Shown here in pieces: positions 35,137 through 47,381 of a DNA stretch of 64,000 bases (positions are counted from its first letter, which is position 1; the number at the start of each line of letters is the position of its first letter). The notes below the pieces were generated by a model that saw nothing but the letters and a program-made list of their open reading frames with translations, made no database searches and had not been told where the DNA came from. This DNA comes from Heterodera schachtii. Its lineage: Eukaryota; Nematoda; Chromadorea; Rhabditida; Heteroderidae. The stretch lies in contig SIJG01000041.1 of NCBI GenBank assembly GCA_023374025.1, positions 124,001 to 188,000 of the forward strand, read 5' to 3'. The position numbers and the translations under genes were made by a program.

Positions 35137-38100
35137 ATGTTTCATATTTTCTTCGTCAATCGTGGTTATATGCTTGTTTTGGAGCCACCTGCTCTTGGTT
35201 CCGTTTACGATTTGCAGAAGTGAGTTTATTTATTTGGCTGCTTCTGTATTCGTTCCTTTAGGTGTATCGCTGATTCCATAAACATTGATATAAATGAGCA
35301 GGTCTGATCGTTTTTTTAATCAAATATCCCTCATATTTTTGCTTCAGTACCTTTTCCTCTCTGGTGGTGCTTCTATCAATCGCAATGCGATGCTTTCTGC
35401 AATTTCTGACGTGGGGACCGATACGAACCCGATATTTCTCGTTCGTCGAATCACTAATACCCAATCAGAACCTACCAAAACAAATTCTGACGGAATTAAT
35501 GAGATATACCAAGGTAGAGAATCTCAGTGTGTTCATACATTCTTCCTATTTTCAGATTGGGAGATTTCCATGGATCGTATGTTGGGAATTGTGCCCACAA
35601 ATTCGCCCTCTGCAATTAGTGAATGTGTCGACCTTGGCAAAAAGTGCGCTCAACTCGCTGAAAATATTGTTCGCTTTTGTAACAATGTGCTAATTGAGCA
35701 TCAATTTCTATATCAGGTCAGAAATGCTTTTTAGTTAACCTGTACTTAAGGATTTTATCCCAGAATTTCAAGATTAGGACAACCTAATATTTTTCGGTGT
35801 AGAAATAACTAACTAACAATAAGCAAATAAATAAAATTTTTATCATCCTATTATATAATTATGACCAAATTTGAATGAGAATTTTAATTATTTTTTCTTC
35901 AAAATGCAATTGATTTATGGTTACTATTTTTTAAATTTTCGGCTCCATTAATGTAATATTCCGGAGTCCAATTGTGTCGATTGAATACACAATAAATTTT
36001 TAAAAAACTTACAATTAATACTTAAGGGTTGGATGTCTGTGATCTCAAATTTGGATGAAAATATTCTGCGTATTCAACGTCGTTTGGACAAATCAATTGG
36101 ACAAGCAGAAAAATTGGAGACATTTCGGCAAAACGGACGTTCTCTGTTGAATGGGTTTGACAAAATCTTGGAAACTTTAAAGAAAGTGCGTCTTCTTTTT
36201 TGTTATGGTGTTCCTCCATCCTTAAGGACTTTGTTAAGATTGTGCTTCCCCCTTCGCTTCTTTCTCTTGGCCATTCTTCCACAAATTTATCCGATTCTGA
36301 TGGATCTGCTGAAGAAATAACACTTTTCGATTGGATTTCGTCAAAGGACCCGGCCTACTCGCTCAGCTCTTTTTCGCAACATGTGCTCGATCACTTGGGA
36401 AAAACGACGGACGAAGAGCTCAGAGAGGCGCAACATTTGTTGGCTATGGTCCAAGATGTGTCGCAAAAACCTCAGTAAAATAAATTATTTATAATTTCAA
36501 ACTTAACTTATTGCTTAATGCTTGTAAACAAATCCAAAAATTTAATATAATATACATAGATGCTTTTACCTTACAAAAAATATTATAATTTGATAATAAA
36601 ATTTGTGGTTTTATTTTTTGAAATATTATTTTGTTTCCAAAAGTCCTAAAACATTTACCGAGGTGTTTTCGGTTGGCACACGTTTGGCCAGTCCCGAATT
36701 CTGAACCCATAATATTTCTAATCACTTATACTATGAAGCAGAACTGTATCCAGTAAAAAGTTTCGGGGGAGTGCACCACCGAAGAGCTTTTCTTTTCTTT
36801 TGTTTTCCAGGCAAAAAAAAGATTGTCTCCGGTGTCATTTTTTAAGTTTTTAGCAAAAATACCCATAATTAAAGGTACCGTGACATAAGAGGGATTGACA
36901 AACGCTTGGGCACATTAAATGCACATCTTCAAAAACTTGAAGGTGTGTTCTAATATTTTTGTTCAATTCTATACCATCAGTTTTGAAATGAGTTTTTTAG
37001 CGAATCTTTCTGAAGTTCGAGAAACATCTGTGGCAATTATACAGCCAATTATCCAAGATGGCACCCAAAGTGTTGTTGTCGGACAAAGGAACAAATTGAA
37101 AGAACTGAGGGGGAAGCTGAGTGAGCAGCGGAATTGTGCCCTTTCTTTCATCAGTTCAAAAGAAGAAGTCATTCAAAACAGTGGGTCATTCATTCATTCA
37201 TCGTTTATTTTAAAAATGGATTTATCTTTTCTCTCCATCGTTAAGTTTGTCAGCGCCTTGCGACTTGGATTAAACAAGTTAGTCTATTTTTCCAATTCCT
37301 TTTCTGTTCATTTTCATCTTTTAGGCGTACCAACGTCTCCAAGATGTTGACAAACGCGTGATGTGTTTTGACCAGAAATTCAATGGTCTTCGACAGAGAA
37401 TGGATTTGGCACGACAAATAACGGAAACTCCAAGCATTTATATGACCGCTGTGCCGGAAGTGATCAGAAGAGAGGCGCTCAAAAGGGAATTTTCGTCGTG
37501 GATTAATTTGCACATTGGCAAAACAATGGAATTTATCACAGAAGAAAACAAAATTCGACAGCAATTCTTTGGGAAGTTGGAGAAGCACTTTCTCCGCCAA
37601 CTTTTCCCCGGGATGGATGAAATGATGCCGCAATTTTCACCTCAAATTGCTCCTAAAATTGACCAATTGCTTCCGAAAGTGCCTTTCTCGCATTTGCATG
37701 AGCTGAGAAGTGTGAGTGTCTCTTTTGTTTAATTTTCCTTCATTTGTTTATTTTCAGAGATTCCCGGAGATGAAAGAGCTGCTTTTTGTGGGTACGCCGC
37801 GGCTTTTCTCCCGATTGGCAATATCCGACCCAACTTCTCCGATTGCATCCGCACCAATTCGGTCCATTCGTCGTGATGAAAGTTTCTATGAGCGAGACAA
37901 AACTTCGAATATTGATGTGATGAATCGGAACCTTCCGTCCACCAATTGGCTAAGGCATTATTTGATTAATTACTTTTTTTGTACATTGGTCACCTCCCTC
38001 CCTATAGTAAAAATATTTTTAGAATTATTTAAGGGAAAGAAATTCATTAAATTGTTTAATTTTGTGTTTGAGGAATGGAAATGGATGAGTTCATCTGAGT

Positions 38101-40505
38101 GCATTACGCCTCCCCCTCTCTACCGTTTCCCCACATCGTTTTCTCCTACCGACAAAATTGTAAAAAAAAAATTTCATTTAGTTTTCACATTTATAAAAAA
38201 AATTTCTTGCAAAAAAATCTGAAAACAAATTAGCGCTTTTGAAAAAAATAATTTTAAAAAATCTATAAAATGAATTTTGAAACTAATTTAAAAAAAATTC
38301 TGTCACTGAGAAACGATGCGGGAGAGAATTGGCTGGGAGAAACGAGCTACTCAAATTTGGACTGAACTTTTCAGCGAGGAAAGCATGGGCTTTTCGCCAT
38401 CGCCGAGTGGAGGGCCTAATTTTATGACAATGGACCAAAGGGGCTGTGAATTCTCAACGTCGACAAGTTCGATAAGTACATTGGAACTCCAATCGCCACG
38501 GGAACTTGGACCATTGGGAGTGCATTTTGACACAATTTCAAGGCCCAAAACAGAAAATATTGAAATTCGAGAGGAAAACAAATTGGTAAGAATTATTTGA
38601 CTATATTTCACGGTGATTTATGTTATGTGACATGGGTTTGATTGTCACTTTTGCTTTAGCAAATGAATCGGAGTTCGTTGTCCCCTCGTCAACAGAGTGC
38701 TCCGATTGCAATTCCATCCAATTCGCATTCCATCGCGATGGACCCGATCGAGTCCCTTGGTTCAAATCAGTTCAGCACCCCCGACGACACTTTCGGCAGT
38801 TTGGGCTCAACTTGCGGGGGTCGTTTTGTAAATGTGAAACAGGCAATTTCATTTTTCCCTCATTTTTATTGACTTTTCCATTTATTAAGTTTCTCCAACC
38901 AAATTCACCCAAAATTGTTAGACCCAAAACAATGCTTCGTGAGCAGGAATATTCTCAATTCACACAGAAAGAAGAGGAAGAAAAGGTAATTGCTGACGAT
39001 GAGTCTCAGAAACTCAAAGCATTTGGGATTTTCCATTGAAAAACTCCCTTTATTTTTGGTTTTTTAAATTTATTTTAATCCCATTATTTAGCGATATGAA
39101 AAATCGAAGGTTGAAAGGGAGCAAAATGTTCATCTAAGCGGAGAATTTTGTTCAAAAATGACAAACACCCAAAAGAGTCTCAAGGAATTTTCGGAGGTAA
39201 TAAATTAATTAATGCTCTTCTCTTAATTGTTAGAAATTGCACTAGGAACTTTCTTATGTTCGTCTAAACGTCAAAGAATTGGGAAAAATCGTCGATTGTC
39301 TTCAAAGTTCCGAGTTGGCTCAATCTGTCAACAATTATTTCCGTGATAAATTCTCTTCGCTTGTCGAACTCCAACAAATTACTTCCGAGGAAAATAACAA
39401 AAAAATGATTGCCGAGGTTGAGCAGAAGTTTAAAACTCAAATGGAGGACATCGCAAATGAATTGGAGGTAATATCACAAAAACTTTTTCACTAATGATGC
39501 TTATTTAATTGGTTCAACATTTTGTGTTATTCAGCAACAGCGGTCTCTCTGTATGGATAAAGAAAATACAATTAAAGAACAAAACGCAATCATTAGTCGT
39601 CTGAAGGACGATTTGGAGCTGTTGGGGAAGGAGAGGGATGAACTGCGGGAAAAGGCAAAAACGGACAATGGAAATGAACAGGAAAATCAAGTGGTAAAGG
39701 CCAAAGAGACGGACACTCAGTCAATCGGTAAGAAAGGCAAATCCATGAGGGATTTGTACATTTAATTGGGTATTAAGCGCATTCTCTTCCGGAGGTCATC
39801 TCCCATTCGATCGTTGAAGAGATTTCCAACAAAGACACAATGCCAATGGCATCCAATTCGACGGGCAGTGACGAAGACGAAGGAGTGGCCAAACTCAGTT
39901 CACGCTCGTGCAGTACACAGACCAAAATTCGGTGCAAAGACCTGCACACATTCATTTCGTTAAATGAGGTTCCAATTGGGTTGGTCAGTTCCTTTGCTTA
40001 ATAATTGTTTTTTTTAGCTGTATGAAGACTGTGGCGCTTTGATCATTTGGAATTCGCAATTGAATGCATATGCTGCACGGAAGTATTTTTCCTGAAGGAA
40101 TCCAAATTTCTTTTCAAAAATCCCTTTCATTATTTAGCTCGGCCTTTCCCAATTCGCCATACATTGTCAAAGACAGCAGTTTCGAAAAGTTGGGAATTCG
40201 TCGTCCACCGCGTCCCGCCATTCAGTCGACTGATGCTTCATCCATCGCATTCTCTCCGGCATCAATGCCTCGTCCCTGGATGTTTGTGCTTGTGGAGAGC
40301 ATTGAAATGTGTCAGATCAGAAAAGCGGCAAATCGGTAGTTTAAGCGTAGGCGTCGCTTTGATTCTTCGCCTTGTTTCTCTTTTCAGTTATAACCTTCCC
40401 CTGGACACGCGCTTCTACCGTATTTCTGTTCTGCCAATTCCCGGTGATTTTGCTGGTGCCACCCCAATAAGCGCAGCTTCGTCAGTGTCTTCATCAAAGC
40501 GTTAG
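35137..40505 (+). CDS. epg-7: FIP200/Atg11-family autophagy scaffold (EPG-7 type)
   Basis: Scaffold of the autophagy initiation machinery and cargo receptors. The N-terminus (MFHIFFVNRGYMLVLEPPAL, GSVYDLQKCIADSINIDINE, YLFLSGGASINRNAML) aligns with the ubiquitin-like fold of FIP200, followed by the family signature GTDTNPIFLVRR. Next come YQGWMSVISNLDENILRIQR, LFDWISSKDPAY, GIDKRLGTLNAHLQKLE and the Atg11 core EVIRREALKREFSSWINLHI, EENKIRQQFFGKLEKHFLRQ. A long Ser/Pro-rich linker leads to a coiled coil (38990-39720, for example SRLKDDLELLGKERDELREK). The C-terminal Claw domain is intact: TFISLNEVLYEDCGALIIWN, RPWMFVLVESIEMCQIRKAA, NLPLDTRFYRISVLP. The last intron (about 40337-40387) joins NR to YNLPLD in frame. 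One intron (36479-36885) is about 410 nt. Confidence 0.88.
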
Positions 40506-40923
40506 AAAGCATTGCTCAAACGATGACTTGTTCTAGTGGATTTATTTTATCACCTTTTCGTCTTATGTGTTCATTCTCTTTTATTTGTATATTATTATAC
40601 CTCCATTCATTTAAATTTCCGAGAACAATTGACACTTTCGTCAATTGTACGGGTGCGTGTCTGCTTCATTCTCTGCCTATGTTCTTTACTTTGCTTGCTT
40701 TAGAATTTGCCATAGGCATTTTTAGTCAGACGAAAGCTGCCGTTTTCTTCAATTTTTGGCTCTTTATCATTTTCTTCCCATGACGATGCGTATAAAGTCA
40801 TTTCTACAATTGTTTAAATTTAGCTTCTGCATAACTTAATAGTAACATTTCGTTAGTTCCTTTTATTAAATTATCATTATTTGTTAAATTATTTAGTTTT
40901 TAGCTAGAAAAAAGGCAAGCAAA
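40506..40923. other. short intergenic gap
   Basis: AT-rich spacer between two genes on the same strand. The gap is large for a nematode operon (usually about 100 nt) and I see no clear trans-splice context. Confidence 0.45.
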
Positions 40924-43591
40924 ATGATCTTGGCGGAAATGCCAGAGGACAAAAAAAGTGCCGACACTGAAGTCTTTGACCGGGCTTTTGGTCTTCGGAT
41001 AAGGTGAGATTCGACGGTAGTGAAGGCATTGTTAATAGCACGTGTCCATAATGGAAATCTTTTTAGGAACCCAAAAATTGCTCTCGAAACTTTGGATGCT
41101 TTTTGTCCCGGGATGAACAAAGTGCGGCTGAGCGAGTTGAATACGCGGGTGGGGCCCAGCGGAGAATGGGTTACGATGGGTGTTGTTGTGGGCAAAAACG
41201 AGCCGAAGAAAAGTGCCAATGGCAATGAGTACATCATTTGGAAAATGTCCGACCTCCAATTTGGCGTTCCGTCCGTAAAAGTTCTTCTTTTTGGCGAATG
41301 CGTCCGCCATTATTGGAAGGTCCGAATGGGCGCCACACTTTTGCTGAACAACGCCCAATGGGCGGAGGCGACGGATGGCAAAAACGAAGGTGCAATTTGG
41401 AAGCAAATAGGGGTTTAGTTTTTGGTTTGTGAATTCGACGAAACGAAACATTCCGATTTTGTGCCTCCGTTTCGATATATGAAAGTACCCGCTTTCGATA
41501 TAGCAATTTTAATATGCTCTTAAATAGAACAGATCATTTGTGTATCGAAGCGGGGCATTATTTTCACGTTATATCAAAAGAAAAATGAAAGTGCATGCCC
41601 TCCCCAATGAAATTTTGTGGTTCAGTGCTGCTCAAGCTGTTCAAGTCGGCTCAGGTCGTCGAATTGGGTTTCTGTGCCGATTTTGGTTATTGTCAGGTGA
41701 CTCGTCTGTTTATCTATCGGTTGTCTGAGTGCGTTTTTAGGGTATGAAAAATGGTGGCGAAAAATGCACAAATGCAGTGAACACCTCCCTCTGCTCGTTT
41801 TGCCCTTTCCATACCCAACAACGCGCCCGCCAACTCTCAATGGCCCGCGGCGCTTTGAACCGATCGTACAATTTACCGCCAAAGAAAATGCGCTCTTTGG
41901 AAGAGCATTCGAATTCCTTTGACACACCAACGCAAATTGGCGTAAAAACCATCGCAAGGACTCAAATGTCAGACGGAAAGATGTACACTTTAGGAAGGGC
42001 ATTTGTAGGCCAAAAGGAACTACTTAAAATTTCAGTTTCACAAAGCCATTGTCCGTCGTTCAGCAAAGGCTCGAAAGTAAAACAGCGGAAATGAAGGAAA
42101 AACGAATGGACGAATTGAAAAAACTCGTCACGGAAAAGGTAAATGAAGGAATATTTACATTAATTATTATGGGAAATAAAACATTCTGTTGGTTTTATTT
42201 AGCCGTTTGGCTTTGGTGCGAAGAATTTGTTGCTGAAGCAGCAGAGGGACAAAGAGAACCAAAGCCCGCGGGCGGAAGCGTCGGCGCCGTTGCAGTCGCC
42301 CAGTCAAAAGTCGCTTCAGTCCATGCGCGAATTCATCCGCTCGCGAGTATTACAATAATTTAGAAAAAATTATTCAAAATTTAATAGAATTTTTATGAGT
42401 TCACTTCGTTCCCTCGCACCCTTTAAAATAAACAAGAAAATTTATGGAAAATGAGTCAATAAATTTTTGTTTTTTTTATTTCTGAGGGGAAACGAAGGAG
42501 GGTTGGAGGACGGACAATCGTGTTTTCTATATTAAACTGTATATACCATTATTATTTTTTTGCCTCAAAACGCGTCGTCGCCTCTCACGCAAATGGAATC
42601 AATGGAAAACACCCAAACGCAAAATGTTGACCAACTCTCAGCGAAAGAACGAGCGAAAATCGTAAATTAACAGATTAATCAACAAAAACCCAAAATCAAA
42701 CATTTACGCCCATTTTTCTTTTGCAGAAACGCGCCGCAGAAATATTGAAAAATGCTCCCGCCAAAAGGCACAAACGTAAAATTAAATTTATAGGGCCATT
42801 TCTGACAATGTTTCATTTTTGAGCCAATGACAGTAAAGCACAAAAAGAAAATGGAAGGAAAAGCGACGACGGAGAAACAAATTTTGGGGGGAGTTTTAGC
42901 GACGAACAAATTCGAACACTTTTGGAGAAAAAGTCGAACCACGACAAAGAGGCGAAAAGGGTAAGGAAAGGGCAAAGGAATGATCAGCGAAACAATGCGA
43001 TTTTCAGGCGGAATTGGACCAACAAAACGTTTATTTCGACCGGCGCCAAATCGAAGAACAAATTGAAACAAACGCAACTTCACTGATGGAATTGAAAAAC
43101 TGCAAAGTTGTTACCTGCTCAATTGTGAGTACAGAAATTGAAATAATTTATTAAAAAATTTTGCTTAAAATCGGAAAACCCATTGAAACATTTGCTGAAA
43201 ATTTCGGTTTTCTCCGTCGTACCCCTCCTGTTTCTTAAAATTTTCTTTAAATGATTTGAGTTCATTTGTAACAGTGCGCTTACACGAGTCGCCATCAAAG
43301 TGTCTATTGTAAGACGTCGGGACACGAAGTGAAGCGGCATTTTGCGGACAAACGCTTCTTCAAGTGCAAAAAGTGTCAGCAGCGGACATTTTGCTACGAC
43401 CGAATGCCCACGAAGGCGTGCATTGTGAGAATGAATGCTTTTGACCACTTTTGGCATTGAATTTGTTTAAGTCGTGCGGAGCGAAGGAATTTTGCCGAGT
43501 GGCGATGAAAGACGAGAGAAAAGTGCTGACAGAGAGGGAAAGACTGAAGCTCAAGGAGGAGGAGAAGAACTTTTCATCACTCAAAGCGTAG
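40924..43591 (+). CDS. MCM10: minichromosome maintenance protein 10 (MCM10)
   Basis: Replication initiation factor that links the CMG helicase with DNA polymerase alpha. The region preceding the OB-fold starts at 40924 (MILAEMPEDKKSADTEVFDR), then AFGLRIRNPKIALETLDAFC and the OB-fold VRLSELNTRVGPSGEWVTMG, EYIIWKMSDL, VKVLLFGECVRHYWKVRMGA. The CCCH zinc finger is in FCADFGYCQ, EKCTNAV, CSFCPFHTQQ. NPFGFG-like PFGFGAKNLLLKQQRDKENQ follows, then basic segments (KKRAAEILKNAPAKRHK). The C-terminal zinc ribbon has CKVVTCSICAYT, YCKTSGHEVKRHF, FFKCKKCQQRTF and ACISCGAKEFC before the stop at 43589-43591. The N-terminus lacks the long coiled-coil extension of vertebrate MCM10, so a 5' exon may be missing. 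The join across 42350-42580 is not resolved. Confidence 0.88.
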
Positions 43592-43674
43592 CCGAGGGAA
43601 GCGGCGGAACGATTTAATTCACCTTTTTTTTATCTTGTATTTTCGCAATTTTTGCTTAAATAATATCATAAGAA

Positions 43675-45372
43675 TACTAATAATTTATTTGGGTAAATAT
43701 TGATCATATGGCCCAGAGCCGAAAATGGTCGAAATATATACCAATCGATAGCTCTCGGTCTGTAATGGAAGAATCCGAAAGAATTTTTTTGCGGAAACCA
43801 ATCCCTGAAGAGTTGAGTTACAGACCCGGGACTGAAATGGCCAAATGCCTTTGGGACTGAACCGTCCACAACTCAAAACGCATGGAATTGCGACAAAATT
43901 GATATCAATCGATTCCGCACAGTCTGCTAATTAAGAATCCAAAAGAATTTTTGGGTAAAAAAGAAATTGAAAAAAGTTATGGGTCCTCAAATATCTCAAA
44001 AAATGACTTTGATTAAAAAATTGATTTAGGCGAGCCAAAAAAAACGAAAAACACTTCAGGTTTTTGAACTTCGCAAAAGGGAGCATGCGAAGACGGAGCA
44101 AGTAGTGGGGCGAGACGGAGGGCGGAGGAAGACGTTTGACGAGCGCCACAGGCGGTTGACTGCGGGGGCCCGAAGGGCCCCCGCCAATCAGTCAACCGCC
44201 TGCGGATCACGCGCGGACTTCTTCCGTAGCCCGTAGTCTCGCCCCACCTACTGGCCGCCGTAGTCGAGTGTGCGGCGGTTTTTTAGCGCAATAGGAAAAA
44301 TTAAATTTTCAAATTATAGACGGTTTTTCTAGTGTCATTTTTCTAGGTTTTTGGAACCCATAACTTCGGTTATTTTCATTTTTGTCTAAAAATTCTTTCG
44401 GATTCATGATTTAGGAGCCTAGAGGAATCGATCGGGCCAGGACGTTTTCGTACCGCCATTTTCGTACCGCCGTTTTCGTACCGCCGTTTTCGTACCGCCG
44501 TTTTCGTACCGGAGACGTTTTCGTACCGCCGTTTTCGTACCAGTGGATATGCAAAAAAAATTGCACTCATATTATTTTTTTAATTTATAATTAATTACTA
44601 GGGCTGGGAATTTAAGTCAAATGACTTTTTTTTCGCTAACTCTAAATGGAGGAGTTTGACTTTTTGAGGCAAAATTTGATTTTAGTGAAGAACATGCCGA
44701 AAAATACAAAGAAAATTCCGAAAAATAATAATTTCGATCGATAAAAATGCAATGAAACCTGGCTGAATTTTTCTTAATTGTTGGAAGAATCTCTTAATGT
44801 TTTGACAATTTAGCTTTTATTAACTACAAAATGAACAAGCCAATGTCAATCCCGAGAACATTGACAATTTTCTCGCCGGTATTTCCCGAAACTATGAGAT
44901 GCGACCTTATTTTGTCCCGGAATTTTGTTATTTTTGTTAAATTTATGAATTTTCTACATTATATTTTATGAATGGGATTCTTAAGTTATTCAAATCGAAT
45001 CTGACGCTTGTACAAGAACTCGTACGAAAACGTCCCCGGTACGAAAACGGCGGTACGAAAACGTCCACGGTACGAAAACGGCGGTACGAAAACGGCGGTA
45101 CGAAAATGGCGGTACGAAAACGACCCTGACCGGGAATCGATTGATACCAATTTTGTCGCAATTCCATGCGTTTTGAGTGGTGGACGGTTCAGTCCCAAAG
45201 GCGTTTAGCCATTTCAGTCCCGGGTCTATAACTCTTCAGGGATTGGTTTCCGCAAAAAAATTCTTTCGGATTCTTCCCTTACAGACCGAGAGCTATCGAT
45301 TGGTATATATTTCGACCATTTTGGGCCCTGGGCCATATGATCAATATTTTCCTTTATTTGAATTAATTAGTA
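43675..45372. mobile_element. foldback DNA element, about 1.7 kb, with long inverted terminal arms
   Basis: About 230 bp at 43675-43916 recur in inverted orientation at about 45140-45372, with termini TACTAAT and ATTAGTA; they share ATATTGATCATATGGCCCAG and AATCCGAAAGAATTTTTTTG. Interior to the arms lie oppositely oriented arrays of GTACGAAAACGGCG at 44441-44543 and 45026-45126. The left arm is split by a second element (43914-44425). The middle (44560-45000) is AT-rich and carries no open frame, so the element is non-autonomous. Arm identity is high but not perfect. Target-site duplication is not clear. Confidence 0.88.
43914..44425. mobile_element. nested palindromic (foldback) insertion of about 510 bp
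   Basis: It sits within the left arm of the larger foldback: the uninterrupted right arm reads straight across the insertion point. The flanks repeat AATCGAT (43907-43913 and 44426-44432), a likely target duplication. The insert is palindromic from its ends (GAATCC(A/G)AAAGAATTTTT with AAGTTATGGGT on both arms) to its centre, where AGGCGGTTGACTG and its complement flank GGGGGCCCGAAGGGCCCCC at about 44163-44181. It encodes nothing. Confidence 0.85.
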
Positions 45373-45649
45373 CCTTTTTGACTGTGCGCCGCGCCGTTCA
45401 CATATTTAATTTTTGGGTCAGAAAAAGGCTCAAAAATTAATTAGTGTACTGTAATACAACCTAAATTATCGTCTAAGGATTAGGATTGCGCCCCGTTGTT
45501 GGAGTAGGGCTCTAGAAGCTTTTTCGGATTCTGATTTTCTTTTCCTGTTCAAGGGTATTCCAATCAGTTGCCATGGCTATCTTTTAGGCCAGCTTTTATT
45601 AGCAAAGCTTTATTCAAATTATTGTCAAAAAACACCAATTAATACATTC
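45373..45649. other. spacer right of the foldback element
   Basis: Mixed sequence with a TAGGGCTCTAGAAGC word near 45507 and no gene. Confidence 0.4.
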
Positions 45650-46143
45650 TTTCTCTTCTCTCCCTCTCTCTCTCCCCCTCCCTTTTCCTCTCTCTCTTTT
45701 CCCCTCTCTCTCACTCCCTCCCTTCCCTGACTCTCTCTCCCTCTTTCTCTTACCACATCCCCCCCCCCCTCTCTCTCCCTCTCTTCCCCCGCTCCCCTCT
45801 CTCTCCCTCTCTTCCCCCGCTCCCCTCTCTCTCTCTCTCCTTCCCTCTCTCTCTCTCTTTTCCCCTCTCTCTCTCTTTTCCCCTCTCTCTCTCCCTTTTC
45901 CTCTCACTCTCTCTCTCTCCTTCCCTCTCTCTCTCCCTGTCTCTCTTTTCCCCTCTCTCTCTCTCTCTCCCTTTTCCTCTCTCTCTCCTTCCCCCTCTCT
46001 CTCCCTCTCTTCCCTCCGCTCCCCTCTCTCTCTCCTTCCCTCTCTCTCTCCCTCTCTCTCTCCTTCCCTCTCTCTCTCTTTTCCCCTCTCTCTCTCTTTT
46101 CCCCTCTCTCTCTCCCCCTCTCTCTCCTTCCCTCTCTCCCTCT
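45650..46143. repeat. half-kilobase CT-rich microsatellite
   Basis: About 490 bp made of (CT)n interrupted by CCCTTTTC and CCTTCC blocks. All open frames in it are simple-sequence artefacts. It abuts the 3' end of the ankyrin gene. Confidence 0.95.
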
Positions 46144-46150
46144 TCTTTTT

Positions 46151-47381
46151 TTACATTACCGAACTTTTCGGTCGTTCTTCAGTTCTGAGAGGTCTGTTCT
46201 TTGACGAATTGTTTTGCTTTGATATCATTTTGAATGGGAAGTGTTGTGCTGTGTCTTCCGTCTCATTGTTTTGGCAAAAGGGCGACGGTGGCGGCGTAAT
46301 TCGAATTTTCACCACGGGCGTTGGAGGCGCGGAACGGACGCGGGGCCGCGCGAGGGCGGACACTTCGCGAAGGCCGACCAAAGGGATTGCGGCAACGCAG
46401 GCGACCTGACGGCACTTTGGAAGTCATTTATGGCCCCAAAATCAGTCCGAATCCCCTCGACCTGCTTGAAGTTGCTGTGGGCTGAGTTTTGCAGCGATTG
46501 TTTGTCTCCGCCCCTCTTCGGCTCCCCAAATTCTCTGATCACTAGCCCACATTCCGTCCTCCCCACAAATTTGGCCCATTCCAAAGCTGTCATTTGTCGC
46601 CCATTGTCCCTTTTGTTGGGGTCCGCGCCTTAAAAATGGTCCGTCACTAAATGGCTAATCAGCTTGGAACTCACCCGAACACAGCAAAATTCGGGCGCAA
46701 TTGGTCCGGCCTTGGATGGCCGCTTTGATCAGAGCCGTTTGGCCCAATTTGTTTACCTTGGCAAAAGAATTCGATGGAAAGCATTTTATTTGATTTGGAA
46801 TACCAACTCACGTGATCAATCTCGAGCTTGTCAAAACGGTCAATTAGTAGTTCAATTATTTGAGTGTATCCTAAGACAAGCGAAGGGTAATTAGTGACTA
46901 ATTCCTCCGTCCCTTTGGGCTAATTGCCGGCACTGTCCGTCCCACTCTCTCCGACCTGCTTGCGCGGCGTGTATCAGTGCCGTGTTGCCCTCAGAGTCCT
47001 CCAAATTGACGTCGATGTGTTCGTCCAAACTCAATTCTTCCACAATATTTTTTAGCCCTCTTGCGCAGCTGTGTATTAACAGAGACTGAACGAAAGGTCA
47101 AAAACCATTTATCACCTCACTAACATTCAAAGTAATAAAAATCTAATCGTTTTTTATTAATATTTATTTATTATTTTATTTATTTAATTTTTAAATGCTC
47201 TTGCCTTTCCTGCACTGTCCTGAGAATTGGCTTGGCAATTTCGGCTTTGCTGTTGTTGCGACTGATTGTCATCCCCGGCCAATTCCGTCTTCGCTTGTTG
47301 CTCATTTCCAAAGGAATTGGAAATGCTTTCATTGTCGGAATGGGAAATCGGAAAAGTGATTTCGGAAATCACTGATGTCAT
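46151..47381 (-). CDS. ankyrin-repeat protein (ANKRD33-like)
   Basis: Start at 47381 (MTSVISEITFPISHSDNESI) leads through a Gln/Ser-rich exon. Ankyrin repeats follow: LLIHSCARGLKNIVEELSLD, NLEDSEGNTALIHAAQAGRR, LGYTQIIELLIDRFDKLEID, KVNKLGQTALIKAAIQGRTN with CARILLCSGADPNKRD, and MTALEWAKFVGRTECGLVIR. A phase-0 intron of about 63 nt (GTCGAGG to CGTCAG) joins NFKQ to VACVAAIPLVGLREVSAL and the basic, Pro-rich C-terminus, with the stop at 46151-46153. The GRTeCg/GRtNCa repeats resemble vertebrate ANKRD33-type proteins. No enzymatic or membrane domain is visible, so the partner is unknown. Confidence 0.75.

Noticed and set aside
40506..40923. Operon of the FIP200-like gene and MCM10.
   Set aside because: The gap of about 420 bp is larger than usual operon spacing and no trans-splice signal could be recognised by eye.
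43675..45372. Autonomous transposon.
   Set aside because: No transposase-like frame lies between or within the arms.
45614..45907. Arg/Glu-rich open frame on the minus strand.
   Set aside because: It is the translation of a CT microsatellite.
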